This document shows positions 40,237-47,826 of a stretch of 64,000 nucleotides of DNA, one piece after another. The stretch covers positions 124,001-188,000 of the forward strand of contig JAQUND010000001.1 of the NCBI GenBank assembly GCA_028717785.1, read 5' to 3'. This DNA comes from Candidatus Nanoarchaeia archaeon. Its GTDB lineage: Archaea; Nanoarchaeota; Nanoarchaeia; SCGC-AAA011-G17; JAFCDX01. The translations under genes and the position numbers were made by a program. Each line of letters begins with the position of its first letter. Position 1 is the first letter of the stretch. A model generated the notes under the pieces. It saw only the letters and a program-made list of their open reading frames with translations. It was not told where the DNA came from and made no database searches.

Positions 40237-40764
40237 ATGAATAGAAAAAGCACAAAAAACACAAATGAAAAGTATTTAGAATGTCTTTCCAACATGTATA
40301 AAGATTCTAAAAAGAATGGTTATTTTGAAAACATGTCTTTTTATACCAATTATTTTGGTATAAATACTTCTCTCGGAAGAGCTTTACAAGATCTTCAACT
40401 TGTTCAAAAAACCCAAACAGGAAAAAATTCTAAATATGTTTGGAAAGGTTCAGAGCCTAATTCATCTATGGCATCAGAAGTTAGAGTAAAAACTTCCGCA
40501 ATTGCTTTATTTTCAAAAAATCAAATTCCTTATCAATTAAATGATTCAAAAGGAATTAATCTTCCCTCTACACTCAAAAACAAAAAGCTTTCTTCTGTTA
40601 AAGAAATTAAGGAAAAAGTTTATGATGAAGTTTTTGATAAAGCTTGTACAACAGCTATTGCTAGTACAAGTAAAGCCATTATGCTAATGGAACTTGCCGG
40701 GGTGGATTTTAAAAGTTTACCAGAAGAAAATAAAATAAAACTGGTAAAAGAATTATCCAAGTAA
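40237..40764 (+). CDS. Hypothetical protein, possible winged-helix N-terminus
   Basis: 175 residues. Residues 8-70 (ECLSNMYKDSKKNGYFENMS ... GRALQDLQLVQKTQTG ... YVWKG) have a winged-helix-like pattern, so DNA binding is possible. The rest is helical. Own promoter and own terminator make it a monocistronic unit. Confidence 0.5.
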   Translation: MNRKSTKNTNEKYLECLSNMYKDSKKNGYFENMSFYTNYFGINTSLGRALQDLQLVQKTQTGKNSKYVWKGSEPNSSMASEVRVKTSAIALFSKNQIPYQLNDSKGINLPSTLKNKKLSSVKEIKEKVYDEVFDKACTTAIASTSKAIMLMELAGVDFKSLPEENKIKLVKELSK

Positions 40765-40781
40765 TTTTTTTAAAAACTTTG

Positions 40782-40812
40782 AAAGGAAAGCTATTTATAG
40801 CTTTCCTTTTTT
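40782..40812 (+). terminator. Intrinsic terminator
   Basis: GGAAAGCTA/TAGCTTTCC stem with flanking A-T pairs and a T-tail. Confidence 0.85.
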
Positions 40813-40894
40813 GTGAAAATATATAAATAAATATTTTATATTTGATTTATTAAAACTTAATTATATTAGACAAATAAAATTATTAAAAACTATT

Positions 40895-41095
40895 ATGTCT
40901 ATTCATGATGAAAATAAAAAGAATCTCCTATGTGAAATTGGATTTAAAAAGGAAGTTCAAAGAATTGATTTAGGTTTATGCCCTTTTTGTGGAATTTCTA
41001 TAAAAAAAGATGATTTTAGAGATGAATTATCTAAAAAGGAATTTAAAATATCTGGTTTATGTCAAAAATGTCAAGATAAAATATTTGAAGAATAA
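40895..41095 (+). CDS. Small zinc-ribbon protein
   Basis: 66 residues with CPFC and CQKC knuckles 29 residues apart, a probable zinc ribbon. Unknown role. Confidence 0.5.
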   Translation: MSIHDENKKNLLCEIGFKKEVQRIDLGLCPFCGISIKKDDFRDELSKKEFKISGLCQKCQDKIFEE

Positions 41096-41129
41096 TATGG
41101 TTAAAAAATTTAATAAATTTAAAATATTA

Positions 41130-41167
41130 GATAGTCTTTAAGTTTAATTTTAAACTTAAAGACTATC
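41130..41167 (+). promoter_or_regulatory. Perfect hairpin abutting a start codon
   Basis: 17-bp perfect stem GATAGTCTTTAAGTTTA/TAAACTTAAAGACTATC, ATTT loop, ending one base before the ATG at 41168. Could be a terminator lacking a T-tail or a translation-control element like those of the endonucleases. Confidence 0.6.
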
Positions 41168-41389
41168 ATGAAGCATTTTTTAAAAGAAAAAGAAGTTCTT
41201 AAAAGAACTATAAACCGTAGAGAATACCATATTTTATCTACTATTGAAAAAGGATATGGAGATGAATGTTGTATTTGTCCATTATATGATCATTGTATAC
41301 AACATAAACATAATAAATGTCATCCTCAACGGATAAGAGAAAGAAATTGGAAAAGCCAATCTAAAAAATCAAAACAATGGAAAAAATAG
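41168..41389 (+). CDS. Small Cys/His-rich protein
   Basis: 73 residues; ECCICPLYDHCIQHKHNKCH looks like a metal-binding cluster, followed by a basic tail. Overlaps the HD gene by 13 bases. Confidence 0.5.
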   Translation: MKHFLKEKEVLKRTINRREYHILSTIEKGYGDECCICPLYDHCIQHKHNKCHPQRIRERNWKSQSKKSKQWKK

Positions 41390-41976
41390 ATCCATTTAAA
41401 AAATATAAATCTATACTAGAAAAATATCTTTTACCAGGAACCCCTAAACTTCTTTCACAAGCTTGGATAGAACCTTGGAGAAAATACCATAATATAGATC
41501 ATTTAAAAGAAATCTTAAATGAATTAGAAAAATGGAAAAATAAATCTTATCCTATTCAATGGGATGCTTTAGTATTAGCAGCATTTTTTCATGATGCTGT
41601 TTATGTTCCTATTAGGAAAGATAATGAAGATCAATCAATATCAAGATTTCTTGCAAATTTTATTAATAAAAATAAATCATTACATAATATAATGTCTAAT
41701 AAAATTTGTCAAATGATTGAATCTACAAAGTTTAGAAAAAGACCAACAGATCCTTTATTACAAATATTTTGGGATGCAGATAATGCTATTTTTAAAGAAG
41801 GAATAGTTAAATTAACAGAATATGAAAAAAAGATAAGAGAAGAATTTAAGTTTTATTCTAATTTGGATTATAAAAAAGGAAGACTTATTTTTCTTAATAG
41901 TTGTATAGGAACTATGGGGCCTAAAGTAGATCAAAATATTAAAGAACTTATTGAATTTGTTAAAATAAATTATTAA
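41377..41976 (+). CDS. HD-domain metal-dependent phosphohydrolase
   Basis: 199 residues. KYHNIDHLKEIL, LAAFFHDAVYVP and later FWDADNAIF give the metal ligands of the HD superfamily (His, His-Asp, Asp). The subgroup (predicted phosphohydrolase with YHN-H and FHDAVY) has no defined substrate; nucleotide or phosphodiester hydrolysis is likely. Confidence 0.75.
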   Translation: MEKIDPFKKYKSILEKYLLPGTPKLLSQAWIEPWRKYHNIDHLKEILNELEKWKNKSYPIQWDALVLAAFFHDAVYVPIRKDNEDQSISRFLANFINKNKSLHNIMSNKICQMIESTKFRKRPTDPLLQIFWDADNAIFKEGIVKLTEYEKKIREEFKFYSNLDYKKGRLIFLNSCIGTMGPKVDQNIKELIEFVKINY

Positions 41977-42026
41977 ATTTTAACGTTTTTTAACGTTTTT
42001 AACTAAGGAAGTATTGTTTAAATTCG

Positions 42027-42034
42027 TATATTTG
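42027..42034 (+). promoter_or_regulatory. Promoter -7 element
   Basis: TATATTTG, upstream TTTTTAACT twice (41987-42004); 22 bases before the small gene at 42057. Confidence 0.5.
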
Positions 42035-42056
42035 TTCCATAATATTTAGATAAAGT

Positions 42057-42182
42057 ATGAAAGCAATTGATAAAATAAAGGATAAAAGTCAACGTCAAAT
42101 GCGTAAACATGCAAAAGAAATACGCAAAATGTTGAAAAATGAAGGAGCTAAAGTAAGTGCTAAGATCATTTATTATACTTAA
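42057..42182 (+). CDS. Tiny basic protein
   Basis: 41 residues, helical and Lys-rich (MKAIDKIKDKSQRQMRKHAK ...). Promoter-proximal; no family recognised. Confidence 0.45.
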   Translation: MKAIDKIKDKSQRQMRKHAKEIRKMLKNEGAKVSAKIIYYT

Positions 42183-42192
42183 TACTAATATT

Positions 42193-42624
42193 ATGAAAAC
42201 TTTTAATTTAAATTTATCGGAGATTAAGCTAAGAAAAACTAAATTCAAGTTTTCCAATAATAAAAGTTTAAACAAATTTTTTGATGATGCTCTTATTGAA
42301 AGCCCTATTAAATATGTAAGACTTTATGAGCAAAGATTTCAAGAAATTATGCTGGTGCTGGCTTCTTGGTATATTATCGTTAAAATAGTTGCTTATACTT
42401 TATTAGGGGTAGCTATAATTTTAGCTGTATATAATCTAAATATAGGATTAGGGGTAACTTTATTTTCATTTCTTCTTCAACTTATATCTAAACTTATAAT
42501 GAAAAAATTTCAAAAATATAGTTTTAGTTTAGATACCTTTAAATCTATATCAGAAGGTAACGATTTTGAGTATTTAGAAGAAATAAGGAAAGATTTAATA
42601 GAAACAAAAAATCTTAAACTATAA
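42193..42624 (+). CDS. Two-pass membrane protein
   Basis: 143 residues from ATG 42193; adjacent helices at about 56-76 and 81-100 form a hairpin, with helical cytoplasmic parts on both sides. Unknown role. Confidence 0.5.
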   Translation: MKTFNLNLSEIKLRKTKFKFSNNKSLNKFFDDALIESPIKYVRLYEQRFQEIMLVLASWYIIVKIVAYTLLGVAIILAVYNLNIGLGVTLFSFLLQLISKLIMKKFQKYSFSLDTFKSISEGNDFEYLEEIRKDLIETKNLKL

Positions 42625-42641
42625 ATATAGTTAGCGATTTA

Positions 42642-42773
42642 ATGAAAGAAAATCTTTATATTACTTATGGTAATAAAAGATTATTTTCCGAAGATGATCA
42701 ATGGGTAGTTGTTGAAAAAACTCATAGAGGTAAATTTGATAAATTTTATTATACTGATGAAGAAGAAATTTAA
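42642..42773 (+). CDS. Small hypothetical protein
   Basis: 43 residues, acidic and aromatic. No motif. Confidence 0.45.
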   Translation: MKENLYITYGNKRLFSEDDQWVVVEKTHRGKFDKFYYTDEEEI

Positions 42774-42807
42774 TATAAAAATTTAATAAAGATTAAAAGA
42801 ATATTAT

Positions 42808-42815
42808 TATATTTG
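42808..42815 (+). promoter_or_regulatory. Promoter -7 element of a short transcription unit
   Basis: TATATTTG; the only things downstream before a terminator at 42993 are a 26-codon frame and untranslated RNA. Confidence 0.5.
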
Positions 42816-42888
42816 CACCTTTAACAAAAACTATTATTTTTTCTTGCATATAAATAGATATATATAAAAACAAATAAATTTTGAAACA

Positions 42889-42969
42889 ATGAGAAAACAT
42901 TCCATACATATTATTAGTAGTATTTCATCAACTACAGATGGAGGAACCTTTCTCATGGCAAAATATTAA
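42889..42969 (+). CDS. Possible 26-residue peptide
   Basis: MRKHSIHIISSISSTTDGGT ... between a promoter and a terminator about 200 bases apart. It could be a leader peptide, a microprotein or chance; the unit precedes tRNA-Ser genes. Confidence 0.35.
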   Translation: MRKHSIHIISSISSTTDGGTFLMAKY

Positions 42970-42992
42970 ATATTTAGATTAAATTAATATTC

Positions 42993-43027
42993 AAAAGGGA
43001 AGGTTCAAAAGATCTTCCCTTTTTTTG
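42993..43027 (+). terminator. Intrinsic terminator before tRNA-Ser
   Basis: AAAAGGGAAG/CTTCCCTTTT stem with an 11-base loop and seven further T. Confidence 0.75.
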
Positions 43028-43031
43028 TTTT

Positions 43032-43117
43032 GGAGAGTAGAGCATATGGTTTATGCAACATGTTTCGAAAACATGGCCGGCATTTATTTGCCGAGGGTTC
43101 GAATCCTTTATTCTCCT
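43032..43117 (+). tRNA. tRNA-Ser(CGA)
   Basis: Acceptor GGAGAGT/ATTCTCC, anticodon arm CATGT-TTCGAAA-ACATG, long variable arm with GGCA/TGCC pairing as expected for Ser. Confidence 0.8.
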
Positions 43118-43122
43118 CTAAT

Positions 43123-43212
43123 GGTAGAGTACTCAAACTGGTGAAGAGACTGGTCCTGAAAACCAGCAGGTCGTTTAAAATCGGCGTGTGGGTTCGAACC
43201 CCACTTCTACCG
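43123..43212 (+). tRNA. tRNA-Ser(TGA)
   Basis: Acceptor GGTAGAG/TTCTACC, anticodon arm CTGGT-CCTGAAA-ACCAG, long variable arm, T arm GTGGG/CCCAC, discriminator G. Confidence 0.9.
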
Positions 43213-43267
43213 CTAAAGTTCTTTGACATTCGAGATCTCTAAAAATGGAAATTTTATAAGATCGAAT

Positions 43268-43294
43268 CATGAATATATAAAATAAAAATTCATG
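43268..43294 (+). promoter_or_regulatory. Start-codon hairpin of the GIY-YIG gene
   Basis: CATGAAT (43268-43274) pairs with ATTCATG (43288-43294); the ATG (43292-43294) is the end of the 3' arm. Confidence 0.5.
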
Positions 43295-44056
43295 TTTAAT
43301 TATTTTTATAAAATTACAAATTTAGTTAATGGCCATTTTTATTATGGGGTTCATAAAACTAATAATTTAGAAGATGGCTATATGGGGTCTGGTAAAAGAT
43401 GCAATTATGCTCAAAAAAAGTATGGTAAAAAAAATTTTAAAAAAGAAATTATTGCTTTTTTTGATACATATGAACAAGCTTTAGAAATGGAATCCCAAAT
43501 AGTTAACGAAGAATTAATAAATGATCCTAATTGTTATAATTTAAGTTTACAAGGGAAAGGAAATCTTCGACAAGGACCTCCTTTAGTTAATAAAATAACT
43601 CGAGAAATAATTAAACCTAATAATATAGAAGAATTTAATAAACTATTTAAAACAGGTAATTATGAAGGAATTTCTAGAGGAAAAATGGTATTTAAAGATA
43701 ATAATGGAAATAAATATATGTTGGATAAAAATGATATTAAAATAAAAGATTTAAATCTTGAACCATTAAATAAAGAAAGAGTATGTTATAAAGATAAAAA
43801 TGAAAAATTATATTTTGCTGAAAGGGATGATGAAAGATTTATAAGAGGGGAATTTATTTTATCTGGAACAACATTAGGAAAAAAACAATCCGAAGAAACA
43901 AAAAGAAAAATTGGATTAAAAAATTTAATAAAACAAAAAAATTATTTAAATTCTCAATATGGAACCCATTGGATAACTAATGAAAAAGAAAATAAAAAAA
44001 TTCATCGCGGGGATTTAATTCCGGATGGATGGAAATTAGGAAGAAAAATTAAATAA
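43292..44056 (+). CDS. GIY-YIG homing endonuclease
   Basis: 254 residues. The catalytic core begins YFYKITNLVNGHFYYGVHKT (GIY...YYG), with KEIIAFFDTYEQALEMESQI and the Asn in CYNLSLQGKG. C-terminal NUMOD3-like DNA-binding motif GKKQSEETKRKIGLKN and a final WITNEKENKKIHRG block typical of phage GIY-YIG enzymes. Flanked by tRNA-Ser and tRNA-His, with its start codon in a hairpin. Confidence 0.88.
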   Translation: MFNYFYKITNLVNGHFYYGVHKTNNLEDGYMGSGKRCNYAQKKYGKKNFKKEIIAFFDTYEQALEMESQIVNEELINDPNCYNLSLQGKGNLRQGPPLVNKITREIIKPNNIEEFNKLFKTGNYEGISRGKMVFKDNNGNKYMLDKNDIKIKDLNLEPLNKERVCYKDKNEKLYFAERDDERFIRGEFILSGTTLGKKQSEETKRKIGLKNLIKQKNYLNSQYGTHWITNEKENKKIHRGDLIPDGWKLGRKIK

Positions 44057-44058
44057 AT

Positions 44059-44133
44059 GGTGTATGTAGCTTAATTGGATAAAGCGCTTGATTGTGGCTC
44101 AAGTAGATGGCAGTTCGAATCTGCTCATACACC
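44059..44133 (+). tRNA. tRNA-His(GTG), copy 1
   Basis: G-1 at 44059 is opposite C73; acceptor GTGTATG/CATACAC, D arm GCTT/AAGC, anticodon arm CTTGA-TTGTGGC-TCAAG. The encoded G-1 means no Thg1 addition is required here. Confidence 0.88.
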
Positions 44134-44143
44134 CAAATTATAT

Positions 44144-44217
44144 GGTGATATTAGTGTTAGCGGTTAGCACGAAAGTCTGTGGAACTTTTAGGTTGAGTTC
44201 GAATCTCAAATATCACC
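44144..44217 (+). tRNA. tRNA-His(GTG), copy 2
   Basis: G-1 encoded, acceptor GTGATAT/ATATCAC, anticodon arm AAAGT-CTGTGGA-ACTTT, C73. Two His tRNAs in tandem are unusual. Confidence 0.85.
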
Positions 44218-44224
44218 CAAATTT

Positions 44225-44296
44225 GGTCTCTTAGTTTAAAAGGCAAAATACCTGTTTCGTACTCAGGAGAAATCGGTTCGAGGCCGACAGAGATCT
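44225..44296 (+). tRNA. tRNA-Thr(CGT)
   Basis: Acceptor GGTCTCT/AGAGATC, anticodon loop TTCGTAC in stem CCTGT/TCAGG (one mismatch), T arm TCGG/CCGA. Confidence 0.8.
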
Positions 44297-44301
44297 CAAA
44301 T

Positions 44302-44372
44302 GCTTCTTTAGTTTAATGGTAGAACTCTAATTTGGTATGTTAGAAACACAAGTTCGATTCTTGTAAGAAGCT
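44302..44372 (+). tRNA. tRNA-Thr(GGT)
   Basis: Acceptor GCTTCTT/AAGAAGC, anticodon arm CTAAT-TTGGTAT-GTTAG, T arm ACAAG/CTTGT. Confidence 0.88.
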
Positions 44373-44379
44373 CAAAAAT

Positions 44380-44464
44380 GGAAGGATACCCAAGTGGTTA
44401 AGGGGGCAGTTTGCTAAACTGCTAGGTCGTAACTGGTGCGTGGGTTCGAACCCCACTCCTTCCG
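44380..44464 (+). tRNA. tRNA-Ser(GCT)
   Basis: Acceptor GGAAGGA/TCCTTCC, anticodon arm GCAGT-TTGCTAA-ACTGC, long variable arm, discriminator G. Confidence 0.9.
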
Positions 44465-44472
44465 CTAAAAAT

Positions 44473-44545
44473 GCCGATATGGCGCAACGGTTAGCGCAGG
44501 AAGCTTATATCTTCAAGGCTGGGGGTTCGAATCCCTCTATCGGTA
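44473..44545 (+). tRNA. tRNA-Ile(TAT)
   Basis: Acceptor GCCGATA/TATCGGT, D arm GCGC/GCGC, anticodon loop CTTATAT in a GAAG/CTTC stem. Confidence 0.8.
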
Positions 44546-44548
44546 CTA

Positions 44549-44605
44549 AAAACGTTTTATATTATAAACGAAATGTATTAAAACGTTCATAATATAAAAC
44601 GTTTT
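44549..44605 (+). repeat. Large perfect inverted repeat
   Basis: AAAACGTTTTATATTAT pairs with ATAATATAAAACGTTTT (17 bp) around a 23-base loop, between tRNA-Ile and an irregular tRNA. Not followed by a T-tail; no gene starts in it. Confidence 0.6.
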
Positions 44606-44618
44606 AATAAATTTTTCA

Positions 44619-44695
44619 CGGCGAATATACCCTCCGGCTGATATCCGGTAGAAAGGTTAATTGGTTACATGTGGGTTCGATTCCCTCTCCGCCGA
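44619..44695 (+). tRNA. Irregular tRNA-like gene, possible GAT anticodon
   Basis: Ends can pair (CGGCG/CGCCG), T arm GGG-TTCGATT-CCC. A hairpin CCGG-CTGATAT-CCGG (GAT loop) lies where the D arm should be, and a D-arm-like GTTAATTGGTTAC follows it, so the arm order looks disturbed. It may be degenerate or rearranged. Confidence 0.4.
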
Positions 44696-44714
44696 CAAAT
44701 GGTAAAGGTACTAA

Positions 44715-44743
44715 ACTTTTTAAAGATATATAAATTAAAAAGT
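44715..44743 (+). promoter_or_regulatory. Hairpin directly before an endonuclease start
   Basis: ACTTTTTAA (44715-44723) pairs with TTAAAAAGT (44735-44743); the ATG follows at 44744. Confidence 0.5.
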
Positions 44744-45373
44744 ATGAGTATTTTTATTTGTCCTAAATGTAAGTTTGAAATTAAAACTAGTAGAATTAAA
44801 CATGTTTCTTCTTGTAATGGAGAAGGCCCTCGAAGAAAAAGGCCAAAAGGAAAAGGACGAAATTGGTTAAAAGGCTTAACTTTACCAAAAAGTCAAAAAC
44901 AAAAAATAAGAAATAAATTACATCAAAAATATCAAAATGGAGAATACTTTGGAATTGTAAAATGGATGAAAGAAAATACAGAATTACATAAAAAATCTGC
45001 TGGTAAAGGGGGTGGATTAAAAAAAGGGTCTGGAAAAGGTTTAAAGGGATGGTATAAAGGATTTTGGTGTGATAGTAGTTGGGAGTTAGCTTTTGTAATA
45101 TATCATTTAGAATTAGGAAATAAAATAGAAAGAAATAAAAAATCTTTTCCATATTTATTTAATGGAAAAATTTATAAATATTATCCTGATTTTATTTTAA
45201 ACGAGGAATATATTGAAATCAAAGGATATGAAAGTGAAAAATCAAAAGCCAAAAAAATACAATTTCCTCATAAGTTAAATACTTTTTATGCTAATGAAAT
45301 GAAACCTATTTTAGAATATGTCATCTCTAAATATGGAAAAGATTTTATTAAATTATATAAAGAATTATCTTAA
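44744..45373 (+). CDS. PD-(D/E)XK-type homing endonuclease with zinc finger
   Basis: 209 residues from ATG 44744. N-terminal CPKCKFEIKTSRIKHVSSC zinc finger, basic linker, then nuclease core FWCDSSWELAFVIYHLEL (Glu), YKYYPDFIL (Asp) and EYIEIKGYE (ExK), the same fold as at 33431. Preceded by a hairpin that touches the start codon. Confidence 0.78.
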   Translation: MSIFICPKCKFEIKTSRIKHVSSCNGEGPRRKRPKGKGRNWLKGLTLPKSQKQKIRNKLHQKYQNGEYFGIVKWMKENTELHKKSAGKGGGLKKGSGKGLKGWYKGFWCDSSWELAFVIYHLELGNKIERNKKSFPYLFNGKIYKYYPDFILNEEYIEIKGYESEKSKAKKIQFPHKLNTFYANEMKPILEYVISKYGKDFIKLYKELS

Positions 45374-45385
45374 ATATTTGAAAGA

Positions 45386-45414
45386 ACCGAGTGGGTTCAA
45401 CACCCACCCTCAGT
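45386..45414 (+). ncRNA. tRNA minihelix-like hairpin
   Basis: ACCGAG/CTCAGT stem continuing into TGGG-TTCAACA-CCCA, i.e. an acceptor-like stem on a normal T arm, with no D or anticodon arm. Either an orphan tRNA 3' half or a T-arm remnant left by the endonuclease insertion. Confidence 0.45.
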
Positions 45415-45423
45415 ACAATAAAA

Positions 45424-45455
45424 AATCGGAGAGTTCTCTCGAAGTCCCCGATTTA
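45424..45455 (+). ncRNA. Hairpin, AAATCGG/CCGATTT
   Basis: Outer stem with an inner AGAG-TT-CTCT hairpin; a second stem AATCTAT-CTTT-ATAGATT follows at about 45466-45483. Structured spacer, function unknown. Confidence 0.35.
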
Positions 45456-45523
45456 TATTCGTAGCAAATCTATCTTTATAGATTGTAAATTTAGGCAAGC
45501 AAATATATAAAAAATTTTAATAA

Positions 45524-45676
45524 ATGAAAAAAATAAAGAAAAATATAAATGATGATGAAAGATGGGAAAAATATAATTCTTTAAAAGCTTCTGGTGATAT
45601 AATTAAAGCTAATAAACTTAAAGAAGAAATATTAGATTCCTATATTTGGAAAAAACCATGTCATCACATGAGTTAA
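45524..45676 (+). CDS. Small hypothetical protein
   Basis: 50 residues, helical and charged, ending in CHHMS. Lies before tRNA-Ser(GGA). No family. Confidence 0.4.
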   Translation: MKKIKKNINDDERWEKYNSLKASGDIIKANKLKEEILDSYIWKKPCHHMS

Positions 45677-45711
45677 AGATAGTAAACAAATGATATATAG
45701 AGAGGATATAT

Positions 45712-45796
45712 GGAGAGTTGACCGAGAGGTAAGGTACTAGTTTGGAAAACTAGAGTCGGGATAACACCCGGGTGGGGTCGGTACCCGCACTCTCCT
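45712..45796 (+). tRNA. tRNA-Ser(GGA)
   Basis: Acceptor GGAGAGT/ACTCTCC, anticodon arm CTAGT-TTGGAAA-ACTAG, long variable arm, T stem GTGGG/CCCGC with non-standard loop GTCGGTA. Confidence 0.8.
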
Positions 45797-45800
45797 CTTA

Positions 45801-45833
45801 AAGCTTAAATATTTTTATTTAAGCTTTTTTTTT
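45801..45833 (+). terminator. Terminator closing the tRNA island
   Basis: AAGCTTAAATA/TATTTAAGCTT stem, TTTT loop and eight further T. Confidence 0.85.
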
Positions 45834-45879
45834 GTTGTTATGGGTTTTTATATATTAGCGATGTAAAAAAAATGTTTAA

Positions 45880-46356
45880 ATGTATAAAGATAAAGATATA
45901 TTTGTTTTTGTAAGATTTGGAGGTTTAAATTTAAAAACTCAAGAAGGATTTGGAGAAAAATTTTATCATTCCCCTCCGGTATCTAAAGGATTATATGCAA
46001 TGCCTAAGATTGCTCAGGAATTATTTTTAATTGGATGTATTGATAAAACTCAACCAGGTATTTTTCCTAAAAATATAAATATATCAGATGATAAAAGAAA
46101 AGAAATTTATAGACAAATAAGAAAAGAATTTAAAAAAGAAGAAGGTTGCATTTGGAGTCATTTAGGGGAATATTTTAAACCTAATCAAATTTTAAGTATA
46201 CATAATTCATGGGTAAAAACTAGTATAAAAGATTGGGCTAAAGCATTTTCAAAAATGAGTATAATACTTAGATCTGAAGGTTTAGTATTTAGATCGGGAA
46301 TAACCGGATGTTATTCTAAAGATCATTGTGAAGTTTTTTTCGACGAAAAAATTTAA
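45880..46356 (+). CDS. Hypothetical protein
   Basis: 158 residues; blocks CIWSHLGEYFKPNQILSIHN and SWVKTSIKDWAKAFSKM are distinctive but I cannot place them. Soluble, basic. First gene after the tRNA island. Confidence 0.5.
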   Translation: MYKDKDIFVFVRFGGLNLKTQEGFGEKFYHSPPVSKGLYAMPKIAQELFLIGCIDKTQPGIFPKNINISDDKRKEIYRQIRKEFKKEEGCIWSHLGEYFKPNQILSIHNSWVKTSIKDWAKAFSKMSIILRSEGLVFRSGITGCYSKDHCEVFFDEKI

Positions 46357-46358
46357 AA

Positions 46359-47102
46359 ATGAATTTTGAAAGAAATAAAAATCATTTAAGAAATTTAAGA
46401 ATTGGTAGATCCATTTTAGATGAACTAGAAGATCATCCTATTTGTAAATCCTTAAATGATCCATTTGAAAATATAAAAGATCCTCGAGATCCCGATATTG
46501 AAGTTTGGATAAACCCTTCAAATCAAACATCTTTTGAATCAGGCTGGTGTACAGAAAAAGATCTAAGAGATTGGATGGAAGGAAAAGGTAAAATGGTAAA
46601 AGGAAATACTGAAGAAGAAAAGAAAAAATTTTGGGATTATGCAGTATCTTTAAATAATGATAGAGAAATATGGTCTATTTTATATCATTGGAGATGGTTT
46701 AAAAAATTAAAAACTAATTTTAAACCACATAAAAGAAGAGGTGATATTTCAAGATCCTATATAGCTAAAAAATTGGAAGTTAATTTAAAAAATCCTGAAA
46801 AGACAATTCTTGATATGTATGTTCCTTTTATAAAAGAAATACAAGAAGATTTAAAACATTTAGATATTATTAAAGTTAAACGCTCTTATAAAGATGTTTT
46901 TTATGGTATAAATAGAGCTTTATATTGTTTAGGAGTAGGTTCTTTAGGAGCTTGTAATACTCCAGAAACTATTGAAAATTTATCATGGATAAAAGATCTT
47001 ATATATGCTAAAGCTTATTATTTACATCTTTTAGAATTAAAAATAGAACTTCCAGATTTCGAATGGTTATCAAGTCAAATTTATAAAAATGACAAAATTT
47101 AA
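46359..47102 (+). CDS. FERN-motif protein of unknown function
   Basis: 247 residues; starts MNFERNKNHLRNLRIGRSI, a shortened version of the shared motif. The rest is helical, Trp-rich, with DMYVPFIKEIQEDLKHL. Overlaps the denV start by one base. Confidence 0.5.
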   Translation: MNFERNKNHLRNLRIGRSILDELEDHPICKSLNDPFENIKDPRDPDIEVWINPSNQTSFESGWCTEKDLRDWMEGKGKMVKGNTEEEKKKFWDYAVSLNNDREIWSILYHWRWFKKLKTNFKPHKRRGDISRSYIAKKLEVNLKNPEKTILDMYVPFIKEIQEDLKHLDIIKVKRSYKDVFYGINRALYCLGVGSLGACNTPETIENLSWIKDLIYAKAYYLHLLELKIELPDFEWLSSQIYKNDKI

Positions 47103-47545
47103 TGACCCGCATTAATATTTCTATACCTGTTAAAAATCTTACAGATGAACATCTTTTATCTGAACATCGTGAGATAAAAAGAATTTGCTATAATTATAAA
47201 ATTAGAAAAAATAAAAATAAATTTGATGATATTCCTAAAAATTTTAAATTAGGAAGAGGACATGTTTTATTTTTTATTAATAAACCAGATTTAACCTATT
47301 TAAGATATCAACGTTTATATAATGAATGCAAGAATAGAGGATTTAAAGTTCAGGATTTTTCCAATAACTGGGAAATATATAATGGATTTTTGAATAAAAT
47401 TGATTATGTTATAACTCCGGAAGATCAGAAATTAATTATTCAACGTATAACAGAAAAATTAGAATCCCATAATAAAAACAGATCATGGCATTACTATGGT
47501 AAACCTATTTCATCTAAAGTTGCAATTGAACTTTTGAATACTTAA
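47102..47545 (+). CDS. denV: Pyrimidine dimer DNA glycosylase (T4 endonuclease V type)
   Basis: 147 residues. MTRINISIPVKNLTDEHLLS then EHREI aligns with T4 DenV: Thr2 (catalytic amine after Met removal), Arg3 and Glu24 in the position of T4 Glu23; FKLGRGHVLFFINK and the C-terminal WHYYGKPI also match. It excises UV-induced cyclobutane dimers and nicks the site, protecting phage DNA. Confidence 0.9.
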   Translation: MTRINISIPVKNLTDEHLLSEHREIKRICYNYKIRKNKNKFDDIPKNFKLGRGHVLFFINKPDLTYLRYQRLYNECKNRGFKVQDFSNNWEIYNGFLNKIDYVITPEDQKLIIQRITEKLESHNKNRSWHYYGKPISSKVAIELLNT

Positions 47546-47574
47546 AGTTTAACGAAAATTTAAAGATTTAAAGA

Positions 47575-47604
47575 TTTTTTAACGTGTAGATTTATGTATA
47601 TTTG
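47575..47604 (+). promoter_or_regulatory. Promoter
   Basis: TTTTTTAAC, 13 bases, TATATTTG; 18 bases before the ATG at 47623. Confidence 0.55.
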
Positions 47605-47622
47605 TTCAAAATAAAATATAAC

Positions 47623-47826
47623 ATGAACATTGGAGATAAAGTTCATTATATTCCATTTAAAGAATGTGATAAATCTCAATATGAAAATGGTGTAATTAAA
47701 GCACATCATGAAACTCGATTAAATTGTGTATTTGTAGTTTTCAAATGTGGGGAGGATTGGGAAAATTATCAAAATTATACTGCAGCTTTAACCAATATAA
47801 AACAATTAAGAAAAGGATGGATTTAA
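47623..47826 (+). CDS. Small conserved phage-type protein
   Basis: 67 residues (MNIGDKVHYIPF ... GEDWENYQNYTAALTNIKQL). Begins with a KOW/SH3-like strand pattern. Unknown function; start chosen after the promoter. Confidence 0.5.
   Translation: MNIGDKVHYIPFKECDKSQYENGVIKAHHETRLNCVFVVFKCGEDWENYQNYTAALTNIKQLRKGWI

Noticed and set aside
43005..43242. Open frames on both strands over tRNA-Ser genes, and 37727-37939 minus over tRNA-Arg
   Set aside because: Fully explained by the tRNAs.
44059..44217. tRNA-His genes lacking G-1, needing Thg1
   Set aside because: Reading the acceptor as GTGTATG/CATACAC (and GTGATAT/ATATCAC) leaves an encoded G-1 opposite C73 in both.
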